Source of the DNA: Pseudopyrenochaeta lycopersici | Taxonomy: Eukaryota; Ascomycota; Dothideomycetes; Pleosporales; Pseudopyrenochaetaceae | DNA length: 15,641 nt | Direction: 5' to 3' | Assembly (NCBI GenBank): GCA_003313425.1 | Contig: NHZP01000176.1 | Location: 1-15,641 of the forward strand | Shown: positions 1 to 8,323 of the stretch, one piece after another | Layout of the letters: each line of letters opens with the position of its first letter | How positions within the stretch are numbered: position 1 is the stretch's first letter | Made by a program: the position numbers and the translations under genes | Notes under the pieces: generated by a model | Told to the model about the DNA's origin: nothing | The model's input: the letters and a program-made list of their open reading frames with translations, nothing else | Databases searched by the model: none

Positions 1-594
1 GCTTCGGATGACCAGGTTGCCCGTCGACTGGCAATTGGATGGGTTAATGGTTTGGATTGCTCTTGAAATCCATGACATCCGGGCATGTTGGGACGTAATT
101 ATGATGGAGATCATGTTTGGCAGATGGAAGTGCTCATAAATATTGTCTTAGGAAGTGAGTGATTGATTGTCCTAATCTGGTAAAGAACAAGCACAAGCAA
201 AAGCGAACGCTACAGTTGGGAACCCAACGCCATGACCCCCACCACGGTGGATTGCTTACTCTTCTGCTCATTTTTTGTTGCCCTTTCTTATCCTTGTTCT
301 ACGGCTTATTGTGGGTTGTGCACTGGTATTCCACAACGTTGCTTTTCCACAATGGTGGATTTCCAATCAACTCTCACCAGGAAATAGTGAAAGATGTACA
401 AGCGTTTCAGTAAGTAACAAGGAACTATATTTAGGCCCTAGTCTAGCTACCGCCCAAGCATGAGGCTCACCGTATTAGAGCAAAAAACTTAGAAGAACGA
501 GGAGCTCACATTCATCTATATCTAATTCTTCGATCTCATCTACCTATTGCCTACGAACCCTACCGTTGCTTCTAGCCATGATGTCAAGTCTTCT
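1..594. other. Spacer at left edge, no supported gene
   Basis: Both strands are open at the very edge. The plus strand has about 45 codons ending in a TAA near 139. The minus strand also stays open from roughly 145 to the edge. Either could be the end of a gene lying outside the window, but no family motif is visible in either. A short plus-strand ORF at 232-387 (51 codons) has a hydrophobic N-terminus and several Cys, but nothing else supports it. From about 400 to 594 I see only the 3' flank of the minus-strand secreted-protein gene. Confidence 0.4.
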
Positions 595-1031
595 CTATCT
601 AGCATTCTCCCAATTAGGATCGACACTATTACGTTAGGGTTAGAAAACCGTCTGAAGGTTCCGCTAAGTGTGACAAGGGGCAAGTGTGCTTACCGGAAGT
701 ACCAGTCAGCTACAACATTTTCACCACCAAGAGCACACCCATTCATTTCGTTCTTAAGACGCATCTTGCAGTCCTTACTATTCAGTGTTAGGCCGCCACG
801 GCCCTTCCAACCAACCCAGAGTTCGACCTTGTTCTTGGGCAGCTGAAAAACAACGGTATTTGGTCTGGCCTTCGGTGAAGTAGCCAGCTAAGTCATAGTC
901 ACAGAGCTTGTCGACCACTGCGTCCTGCGCCATCCATGTTCTGACCATACATGCCGGTCGTCCAATTTGTAACATGCGGCTTGGACTATGGTAATCACTG
1001 GGGCGATGACGGCGAGGTTGTATAGGCGCAT
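595..1031 (-). pseudogene. Small secreted cysteine-containing protein, frame-broken
   Basis: The start at 1031 (MRLYNL...) gives an 18-19 residue signal peptide (hydrophobic AVIAPVITIVQA) before a mature N-terminal Cys. About 122 residues are recoverable from three frames in order: the N-terminus, a stretch with KLCDYDLAGYFTEG, and a C-terminal half with KVELWVGWKGRGG, KDCKMRLKNEMNGC, GGENVVADWYF and, after an intron, RVDPN before the TAG at 595. This layout (Cys after the signal peptide, NGC-x3-GG, then W-x-FR-x-DPN) matches a common family of small fungal secreted proteins of unknown function, recalled from memory. A frame change lies near 930-950 and a second in the A5 run at 846-850; one T fewer on the minus strand restores the frame. 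The usual final Cys after DPN is absent. It is either a recent pseudogene, an active gene with sequencing indels, or an effector-like gene being lost. Confidence 0.68.
626..693 (-). other. 68 nt intron in the secreted-protein gene
   Basis: The donor is GTAAGC, directly after TTCCG in the DWYF codons. The branch region is CTAACCCTAAC and the acceptor is ATAG. Splicing joins CG to T, giving an Arg codon, and continues in frame through V-D-P-N to the stop. Without splicing the frame ends at once, because the TAA at the donor is in frame. The product after splicing agrees with the conserved end of the family, which is good support for this intron. Confidence 0.7.
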
Positions 1032-2324
1032 AATGAGTGTTGCGAGCGCTCTGAAAGACGAAGGACGACGCGATCTTTCAAGGAGCTGTATGTACTAGCT
1101 TACTTGTTTAAGCAGAGAAGTCAGCGACCAAATCAAATTTGCTTCTGTGACTGTTGGCGCTAAAACAGACCAAGTAAGAATCAAGCTAAGACAGGAAAGA
1201 AACCAGGCAGAATAGGACATCTTTTAGATCAAAATCACTTCTTTGAGCCCAGCTTATTTTATTGCTGACAGCTCAAGGTTTTAGACCCGAATTCCTAGTC
1301 TTTACTGTAAGCACTTCGACTAAGAATACTAAGTAGAGAGCAGCTAACTTACAATTAGCATGTGTTTATTCACTAGTGCAAGGCGTTAACACCTGGCTCT
1401 CTAAGAATCTTTGGGACATGGGTATATACTGTATGGCAAAATATATTGACAGTGAACGTGACTTCCGTATTTTGCTAGTTTGATTGCACTGTCCTGCATT
1501 ATGCTATAAACATCACTCATTGTCACGACGAGCAGTTTGAGCAAGTATATACACTGAGATGCAGTTGCAGTTTCCGGTTTTCTTGCTTCGCAGATGACTT
1601 TGCTTCATTGGTTTTATGGTAGCCCAAGGTTCCATTGGCGAATCGGTTTGGCGATAGGCTTTGCTGCTTGGCACTAGATATATACTAGGTAAAGCCCATA
1701 TCAGCATGACCGGGGGCTTTCAAAGCGAGAAACATGTATCTTTGCCGTATGCCAGTGCAAATCAGTGTACGCTGTTAACCGCCGTAAGGAATAGGAGGAA
1801 TGCTCCGCCGCCATAGTCCCTCGCGCCTCTGTGCGTAGCCCAATCGCGCGGTTAGCTAAGTAGCTCTTCCTCAGCATGCATACTGAATGAATACGTAGTG
1901 CAGGGCCACAATGGAGGGCAGATTTGTAGAATTGACAACTGTGACCGGCCGATCGCGCCGTTGAGAACAACACGACGTCATCGATAAGATGCAACTTCTC
2001 CGCACAAAGCATCACATAAGTAAGCAGCCAGAAATGCTAATATTATTGGTCTCACGAAGCTGCTATTTGCAGAGTTGTCAACCAGACAATCGACAAACGC
2101 TGAAAAAAGTGGCTACTCCTCAGCGCTTACATAGCGAAGGGAGTCGTTGCCGCTGAGTCCGGCGTATGTGCGGAATAAAGAAAAGATATCCGCTGACGCG
2201 TACGTCTTACTCGAGATACTTATAAATGCGCACGAGCCCTAACCCTAGTAAACACGCAAGCCTACACAAACGTTCGATTCTTTGAAGGGACTGAACGGAG
2301 AAGCGACTGCATACAGTTATGCCG
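1032..2324. other. Gene-poor spacer
   Basis: Stops are dense in all six frames from about 1100 to 1500, and the region looks AT-rich. Minus-strand ORFs of 60-105 codons between 1513 and 2404 show no domain motif. A GTAAGC donor-like site on the minus strand at about 2131, with acceptor-like sites beyond it, hints at an old spliced gene, but nothing recognisable results. A CCCTAACCCTA telomere-like motif lies at 2239-2249. Confidence 0.4.
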
Positions 2325-2937
2325 CTATTTTCGAACCTGAGAAGACCAAGGCAAGGCGTCAAGCGTAAAGCCTGCGAACCCATCGCCACCAAGATGCGCT
2401 CCACGAAGACTAATGTAGAACAGCATCGGCATCGAAGGACACTGCACTCGGTTCGTCAAGCGATACACGAGCACGCAATCCGCAAGGGCGTCTGCCGCGT
2501 ACTTGCGCAAAGACGGTGTTGTGTAGGGCTGCACTCGCGTGGAGAGCCTCAGGGCATATCAAAGCCTCTCCACTCCAGATACTCCATCTCAAGTGCACGC
2601 AGGCTGTGAGTCTTCGCTTCACGATCATCCTATTGTCCTAACAGCCAGTGAAGATGTGCAGAGTCTACAAAAGAAGCCCGTACGTACCTGATCTATTCTT
2701 GCCTTTGGAGTCGCTCGCTGAAATTGAAAGGATACACCAAGCCAAGATTTCATCAACAAAAGCAGCTTCTATGACATGACGGCATTGCGATTTGCGGCGT
2801 TCTGAGCGCATTAGGTATTTGAAAATGCGATAGAAATTAGGTATATGAGGAAGCACTTCAGTATTTTTCACCTGGAATTGCACTCTGTGAGGCCGCAGAG
2901 TACCTATTCGAAGAACACCGAATGCGATCTTTAACAT
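2325..2937 (-). pseudogene. Possible eroded spliced gene, unknown family
   Basis: The minus strand carries coding-like pieces in several frames and good splice signals. A pyrimidine-rich acceptor (CTTTCAATTTCAG) ends at about 2718. A G|GTACGT donor at 2687 pairs with a GCTGTTAG acceptor at 2638, giving a 50 nt intron. Downstream pieces such as LRALEMEYLEWRGFDMP and LRKYAADALADCVLVYRL look protein-like but lie in different frames, one closed by a TGA. I recognise no family. It may be a decayed gene, or chance ORFs in moderately GC-rich DNA. Confidence 0.2.
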
Positions 2938-2963
2938 GGGGGTTTATGATTCAGTGCGACCCG

Positions 2964-3143
2964 AACCAGGTTGGCCCATGGTTCGCTGCAGGGTGCAGGG
3001 CAGGATCGTAACAGCTCTTCGGCTTAGATAAGACCTTTTATAACTATTGTAGGGATATAAGAGCTTAATAGTGGAGCCGTAGTAAGGGATACTGTTTTAC
3101 TACAAATGTAGGCTCCGAGCGAACCATTCCTGGGCAACTCGTT
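2964..3143. mobile_element. Possible MITE-like inverted-repeat element, about 180 bp
   Basis: The left end (2964-2989) and right end (3117-3143) are imperfect inverted copies. They share an AGCGAACCAT core followed by GGGC(C)AAC, with a small insertion (TCCT) in the right copy. The interior is AT-rich and non-coding and holds a second hairpin at 3073-3116. Short length, inverted ends and no ORF fit a non-autonomous DNA transposon (MITE). I cannot see a clear target-site duplication, so the exact ends are uncertain. Confidence 0.4.
3073..3116. repeat. Hairpin: GGAGCC-GTAGTAA / TTACTAC-GGCTCC
   Basis: Thirteen paired bases lie in two blocks. GGAGCC (3073-3078) pairs with GGCTCC (3111-3116), and GTAGTAA (3079-3085) pairs with TTACTAC (3097-3103). 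A 7-base bulge sits on the right side and the loop is 11 bases. It lies inside the possible MITE and directly abuts its right inverted repeat. Confidence 0.55.
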
Positions 3144-4229
3144 ATAATAATAACTGGTTAAGCCGTATATGAACTATCCTAACTCGTACTAGACTAGCTC
3201 TGCTCAAGGCCCTAGACTGCTACCTTAATCAGTCCCTTCAATCATTCCAGTCCAGTCTGATTACCCATTGGTAACACTGGATCCCTGTTATGATCTCTGT
3301 AGACCTTGCTGTCCCGCTATAAAGTCGCTACTTTTCATCCGTGCGTACACTTTTTTACTAAATTTCCCCCTCTACAGACAAATCTTCAACCGTCCCAGCA
3401 GGGCCAGCACTACTCGCATAGACTTTATCCACTAGCCTATTCACTGGCACTTACAGATTTCCGCGTAAACTGTGTATGGGCGCTGTATTAGCTGTATTCA
3501 CGCTGCGCTTCTGTCAGCCGCGATACCGTAGAAATCACCACCGCTAATTGTTATATCAACTTTGCTTTGCTGGCCTAATCACTGGCACTTGGATTAACAT
3601 TAAGTTAAGAATTTATCTTAATACCTACTCTAATACTGCCCTAGGATGGAATGTTTCGTGGTAAGAGGAGCAGCATGACGCGCCACTTGCAAATATATGT
3701 TCCGGCCTCCTGCCTCAGAACATTGACGATTCAACATCGATGTCGTGTCGATCTACCCATTCGACCTTCATATAGTATCGATTCTATTCTTTCTAGGTCT
3801 ATCACACAGGTCACCCTGAAAAGAGCCTTTGATTACGCTGTTGGGAGACAGAAAGGAAGCATGATCATGTGCGTCAGCCGTGTGTAAGCGTTCTGAGCGC
3901 TTCAAGCATTAGGGCGGGGCCTGCTCAGGGGGAAGCTACATTCACTGGCGCCCTAGAGTGAATTTCGGCACTACCCCAAGTAATGCTGGGTGAAAGCATA
4001 ATGCATTCTCGTAGCAGTCGTGTTCACGCGAATCAGCGATTCGTTCCTCAACTTTGTATGTATAAGTTTTCAGTTTAGTCTGTTGTTGTGCGTTGGGTCG
4101 GCGCGTTGCTTGAGATCCTACCACAGCCAGTCTCGTATGCTACAATACCCTCGAAAGACAAAAACATAAGGAAAATCCCTGACGGAATCGACCCCAATCC
4201 TAGAGGCCGATCCGACGACTTTTTCCAAG
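3144..4229. other. AT-rich, gene-poor spacer
   Basis: From 3144 to about 3640 stops are dense. A direct repeat of GCCTA-W-TCACTGGCACTT occurs near 3433 and 3570. The ORFs at 3306-3491 and 3651-3887 (plus) show no motif. AAGCG-ttctgag-CGCTT near 3887-3902 could form a short hairpin. I see no gene that can be supported. Confidence 0.4.
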
Positions 4230-4757
4230 ATGGCAATCGAGCTCGAACCCGGCACTGTGCCCCAAATTGTTATTGACGAAGCGGAAGGACGAATGTTCTC
4301 CCTCCTCACCTCCGGTTTTGCAGTACCACCAGGATAGGAAGCCACCTCTCCTTGGGCCTGCCCCATCCCTCGATGCTGAGTCTACGAGTTTCAAGTCCGC
4401 CAGGCGTCTGAGACGGGTCACCCGTCTGCTGAAATGCATATATGTGCTCGGACGTATCATCAAGAGAGATTTGCGTTTCAGCCAGCGATATGGGATCTAC
4501 AGCTGGTCGGCCGACATGAGCAAGGGCCAAATGCTCATTCATCTCCACGCGGCCGATGTAGTTTCTACTGCTCGATAACACGATACCTTGTTATTGTCCG
4601 CCATACTGCTGACCTGACACGGCCTTGGCTGATGATAGCAACTTGCAGCAAAATTGATGGGGAAAAATATACCAATATAATTTATCCATTTCCCTCACAT
4701 GATAATGAACACGGGGTCGGGCGAGCCGCCAGCTTGAAATACTTGCTAACTTACTAG
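4230..4757 (+). pseudogene. Coding-like relic with in-frame stops, unknown family
   Basis: One frame from the ATG at 4230 reads as plausible protein (MAIELEPGTVPQIVIDEAEG, then a segment with FSLLTSGFAVPPG). It is cut by a TAG at 4335 and a TGA at 4377, then runs open again to 4757 with pieces such as YEFQVRQASE, MHICARTYHQERFAFQPAIW and LQLVGRHEQGPNA. Sustained protein-like composition on both sides of the stops suggests one old gene rather than chance. The last 100 nt are less convincing. No intron removing both stops is visible. I do not recognise the family. Confidence 0.3.
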
Positions 4758-5135
4758 AGAACAATGTGATACCAGAACCAGAAGAACTGCACTAACGTTA
4801 GCCCAACCTGTTTAAGCTACGAGAGTGGGCGGGCATGGGTACTAGAGTCAGCCAAGACGTGATTATCTCTCAAACTTCAGCAAGCTAGTACGTTACCCAT
4901 CAAAAGTCTGAATTCAGGAGGAGAGCCTTGTCATCGCTGACAAGATTATGAGCTAGATAGACTCCGCCATGTGGAAGCCTTTCTTTGTGCTCCTGCTTGC
5001 GACAACACAAGGATAGCAAATTTAGCTATAGCTATAGAAGCTAGCATAGGCTCAAGCTCACAATGCTTCCAGCAGCAGGATCCAAGAAGCTCTACTTGAG
5101 AAGGAGCGTGAAAGTGCGAAGACCTATTGGACTTG
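4758..5135. other. 3' flank of the LPMO gene, no gene seen
   Basis: There is no supported ORF. A short tandem AGCTATAGCTATAG lies near 5025-5038. No clear polyadenylation signal was identified on the minus strand after the LPMO stop. Confidence 0.4.
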
Positions 5136-6281
5136 CTACTCGGCTGGCGAGCCATGATGAGGTAGCAGTCGCGCACCACGTCTGAAAATTCGTCCGTCCA
5201 AGCAAACAGTCCCAGAAGCCAGAGGTTGAGAGAGTGCACAGCCTAGATTACAGAGCCCATAATGGCTTTGATCGATGCAGACAATGTCATCCTTGGGGTC
5301 GCAAGGAATGCAAGGACCAGAAGTAGCTACTGGTAGAGTCGAGGTCGGCATTGCCATCTCAGGTGCCAACATCGATGTGGCCTGGGCGACAAGGATCTGA
5401 GACTCGATAGTGGACGTCTTTCCGAACAAGAAGACTTCCTCGGCATCTATCATGGACTGGGCCCCTGTTGACATTCCAGACGTCGCTGTCTGCGGATACA
5501 AAGTCGCCTTCACGCCGCTTCGGTTGGGCAAGCTATGTGCAGAGCCCTTAACAGAGTGGGTGGCTCCAGAACGGCACCTAGTGTAGTCATAGAAGCACAC
5601 CCAGATCCAACAAGCGTCGTGGCGATCTTGGCCTGGCTGCCAGTGACTACTGAGTCTCCCGGTTCGGGGAATGCCAAGATCGAAGTCTTCTAGGGTAGAG
5701 CAAGCTGTGCTCGGCAAATTGGCGACAAACATGTTGGGCAAAGACTCGAAGACGGCAGTGTCGTTGCCACCGCCGCTGACGGAAATTGGGGCGCAGTTCA
5801 TGTACATCTCACGGTTTCCTTGTCTGTTGAACCAGGTCCAAGCAAACGTATATCTACCACTCGGCATGCCTTTCGGCATCACGACGTCGAATGTGGCCGC
5901 CCCGTGGCTGGTGGGACCTCCAGGAAGATTACCGCCCACACTTGCGGGACACCCCCCGATCACACTATGAACTACCTTCCACCGGCTAGCTTTTGTAGGG
6001 TGCAGATCCTTTGTCACAGAGAACTGGCAAGACCCTCCACCGTGGACCGCAGACCCTAGAAAGCGGATGGTTTGCGCCTCACCAGCTGTCCAGTTGTTCA
6101 TTTGAGTCAGATCGTACACGCCTTCTCGCAGTTTGCAGGGGAAGTCCAACCCAGCACCGTCCAAAGGAGAGTTGTTCAGCGTAGGTTTGCTGAATGGTAT
6201 GGGATTTTCAAGCATCAAATGCGCCATAGAGTTCGAAAGTATGGCGAACGCCAACGCGAGTGGAGCAATTCGAGTCAGCAT
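5136..6281 (-). CDS. AA11-like lytic polysaccharide monooxygenase with C-terminal Cys module
   Basis: Secreted copper enzyme expected to cleave chitin or a similar glycan oxidatively outside the cell. The start at 6281 gives 381 residues; it lies 54 nt after a TATAAAT, whereas the upstream Met at 6329 would lie almost on that box. Residues 1-20 are a signal peptide ending in SMA, so mature His21 (HLMLENPIPF) forms the histidine brace with His80 in AVHGGGSCQ. Tyr160 in FNRQGNREMYMNCA fits the axial Tyr. The catalytic domain reaches about residue 200. A Ser/Thr-rich linker follows, then a module (about 324-365) with Cys at 324, 327, 335, 344, 348 and 360 (KDDIVCIDQSHYGLC), like Cys modules at the end of other fungal secreted proteins. 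Residues about 203-234 look out of frame: the alternative frame reads LAFPEPGDSVVTGSQAK, which fits the family. Two compensating indels are inferred; the catalytic domain is unaffected. Confidence 0.85.
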   Translation of the reverse strand: MLTRIAPLALAFAILSNSMAHLMLENPIPFSKPTLNNSPLDGAGLDFPCKLREGVYDLTQMNNWTAGEAQTIRFLGSAVHGGGSCQFSVTKDLHPTKASRWKVVHSVIGGCPASVGGNLPGGPTSHGAATFDVVMPKGMPSGRYTFAWTWFNRQGNREMYMNCAPISVSGGGNDTAVFESLPNMFVANLPSTACSTLEDFDLGIPRTGRLSSHWQPGQDRHDACWIWVCFYDYTRCRSGATHSVKGSAHSLPNRSGVKATLYPQTATSGMSTGAQSMIDAEEVFLFGKTSTIESQILVAQATSMLAPEMAMPTSTLPVATSGPCIPCDPKDDIVCIDQSHYGLCNLGCALSQPLASGTVCLDGRIFRRGARLLPHHGSPAE

Positions 6282-6334
6282 CGTACTGAAGCTGAACCTT
6301 GGCAGATTATTGGGAGTCTCTACATACATGGAGG

Positions 6335-6341
6335 ATTTATA
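6335..6341 (-). promoter_or_regulatory. TATA-like box of the LPMO gene
   Basis: TATAAAT on the minus strand, 54 nt upstream of the chosen ATG at 6281. It argues for that start over the in-frame ATG at 6329. A second TATAAG-like match lies just further upstream (6351-6357). Confidence 0.5.
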
Positions 6342-6620
6342 CGTCGTGTCTTATACTCGACATGCGAGCTAATGGGCCCATGATGGATGACGGTTAAGCA
6401 ATGATCTAACAGATTTACGTTGCCTTGCTTGCAATGCAACAGCACGCTTACAAGAGAGAACATGAGAAGATGATGGGCGGAATGATGTCTTGCTGCGTCC
6501 CTCCGTCATACGGATTTTTATGCTCAACAGTCATGCATCATTCAACTGCGGCGAGAGCAGTGAAGTGGCATCGTGCACCGCTAGGCATATCAAGATGAAC
6601 AAGATGCCGAGTGAAGCATG

Positions 6621-6629
6621 TATATATAG
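6621..6629 (+). promoter_or_regulatory. TATA-like box of the lysine-rich gene
   Basis: TATATATAG lies about 60 nt upstream of the ATG at 6689. The spacing is close to that seen at the LPMO and lipase genes in this window, so I take it as the promoter of the plus-strand gene that follows. Between it and 6282 is a divergent intergenic region shared with the LPMO gene. Confidence 0.4.
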
Positions 6630-6688
6630 TAAGATTATACTTCCTTTCTGCCCTAAAACTTAGTACGACTATCGGACTCACTGCTGGA

Positions 6689-7187
6689 ATGAAGACCACA
6701 AAAGGGAAATCTGGCGAAAAACGTGAAAGGAAGGGAAAGTGTCCTGGAAGTCCGTGTCCAGCTCCACCGACCTCGGTCCAAGCTAGATACACCTACAAAG
6801 CTCGTATCTCGGGAAAAGGCCCAGGACAAGAAAGGCAAGCAAGGTCGAAATGAAGGGAAAAAATCTAGGGATGGTGACAGCGGTTCATCTCAAGCGCTAG
6901 TGACCAAGGACACTCGACGTGGTTCGGCCAATCCGAAAAATAACACCGGCCAGATTGTCGTGGCGCTCCAGACCAAAGCGAAACTTCGTTGACGAAGGAT
7001 AGCAAGCTTTTGCCCTTGCACGATTCGACGAACGCTGCTGCATTGAAACAGATGTTGGAGGAGTGTTATTCGAGGTCTCGAAAACCTCACCAATGTATTA
7101 GCGGTCATTGATGAAACCTGGCAGAAACAACATAGCAACACCACAACCGCCATTGAAAAATTCATGAGTCACATTGCAAAGGGATGA
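6689..7187 (+). pseudogene. Broken lysine-rich protein gene, unknown function
   Basis: The ATG at 6689 begins a basic N-terminus (MKTTKGKSGEKRERKGK). The frame then has to change to read KLDTPTKLVSREKAQDKKGK and SSQALVTKDTRRGSANPKNN. It changes again to TKDSKLLPLHDSTNAAALKQ followed by MLEEC, and again to RGLENLTNVLAVIDETWQ, closing with IEKFMSHIAKG and TGA at 7185. Each piece is coding-like and follows the last without overlap, so this is one gene with at least three frame breaks. The first half is Lys/Arg/Ser-rich and likely disordered; the end looks helical. I recognise no family. Splicing is an unlikely explanation because the pieces abut and no donor/acceptor pair is evident. Confidence 0.5.
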
Positions 7188-8269
7188 GTCTCATATACTC
7201 GGAAGGCGACACAAATCATAGCGAGCAGCAACTTGGCGACGATATTGGCTAAAGACGTTCCGCAGCATTGTGCTTCCAACCGGCGAGTAGGCTATACGTT
7301 GAGCAGGTCAGGCAAGGGTCTTCAATCACCACCAGATCACTTCAAAGAAGTCGTTACGTGCTAGACTCAAATGTATAGATGCAGTCTGAATGATACGTAA
7401 CCAGGATTTGCCTGGATTGGCTCGGCAATGTAGAGTGGAAGATATAAAATGTTGTATATGAAAAACCAGAATCACACAATTTACATCATCTGTGAAGTGC
7501 ATTTTGGAGTGCATCAGGCTTTTGAGTTGTTCAGTGAACTTTACAGCGCACGATGGTGTAGACCGCCGAGTGGAGCGAACTAATCGAGTCGAATTCGAAG
7601 CTCAGCAAAGTCGTCAGAAGCGCGCACTACCTCCAGTGCCTTGCTGCTTTCCGTTATCATTAGAGAAAAATGAAGAATGAATTACAATGCGCAAGATGAG
7701 AGAGCCAAGCTCACCACTAAGTACTGATCGAATGTTGCATTGTAACTTATAAGACCCTGGTATGAAGCAACATAACCTCGACTCATCATGTTGCGGTCTG
7801 AAGTCCTACCCAGCACATTCACCTCTGAGAATCAGCGGAGAACCATTTTTCCCTCCAGGATGTAGACGTCACGGGTACATAGACGACTCAGGGCGCTACC
7901 TGTCGTGATGCCTGTGGCTCAGTTGACTACCTGCTGAGACGCTCTTCATCTTAGGCACTAGCAGTCCATACGTAAAATCTAAATGCCCGAAGGCGCGACT
8001 GTCGCACTGACCCACTATGTCAGGTGTTTTGGTATGAGTGTAAGGATGGCATGTGCTGATCCAGCTTGTTCGTGCCAGTCTGGCTGGCTCAGCATGTCAA
8101 GCAACGCAATCGTTTTGGGTTTGAAAAGGTTGGAAAACAAGATAGAATGTTCCTGGTGGCAGTCGGATGGCTATCCTGCATAAGAGTTCTTATCAATGGG
8201 CCGCTTAGGACAATAACATGGCCTTTCAATGTTAGACATTCCGTTGCATAACAGACCGCAAAGCTTGGT
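7188..8269. other. Spacer without a supported gene
   Basis: Short ORFs occur on both strands (7326-7514 minus; 7492-7680, 7983-8183 and 8066-8251 plus), but none shows a motif or a convincing composition. The right end holds the promoter of the lipase relic. Confidence 0.4.
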
Positions 8270-8276
8270 TATAAAT
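8270..8276 (+). promoter_or_regulatory. TATA-like box of the lipase relic
   Basis: TATAAAT lies 54 nt upstream of the ATG at 8324, the same spacing as at the LPMO gene. It supports 8324 as the ancestral start, although the N-terminal segment itself has no recognisable motif. Confidence 0.45.
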
Positions 8277-8323
8277 GTGCTGCAGAGTCACACTTAAACA
8301 TTCTTTAGTATCCCACCTGAACG

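Noticed and set aside
232..387. Short plus-strand ORF with a hydrophobic N-terminus and several Cys
   Set aside because: 51 codons, no promoter signal, no intron, and another frame over the same bases is equally hydrophobic; could be chance.
3306..3491. ORF containing NLQPSQQGQ, considered as the start of a pogo/Fot1-type transposase
   Set aside because: The resemblance is to a few residues only; the next residues do not fit a helix-turn-helix and there are no matching terminal repeats.
4238..4258. GCTCGAACCCGGC, considered as a minus-strand tRNA T-arm
   Set aside because: No cloverleaf can be built; it lies in a coding-like relic.
5671..6383. Several plus-strand ORFs of 79-103 codons
   Set aside because: All are shadows of the LPMO gene on the opposite strand.
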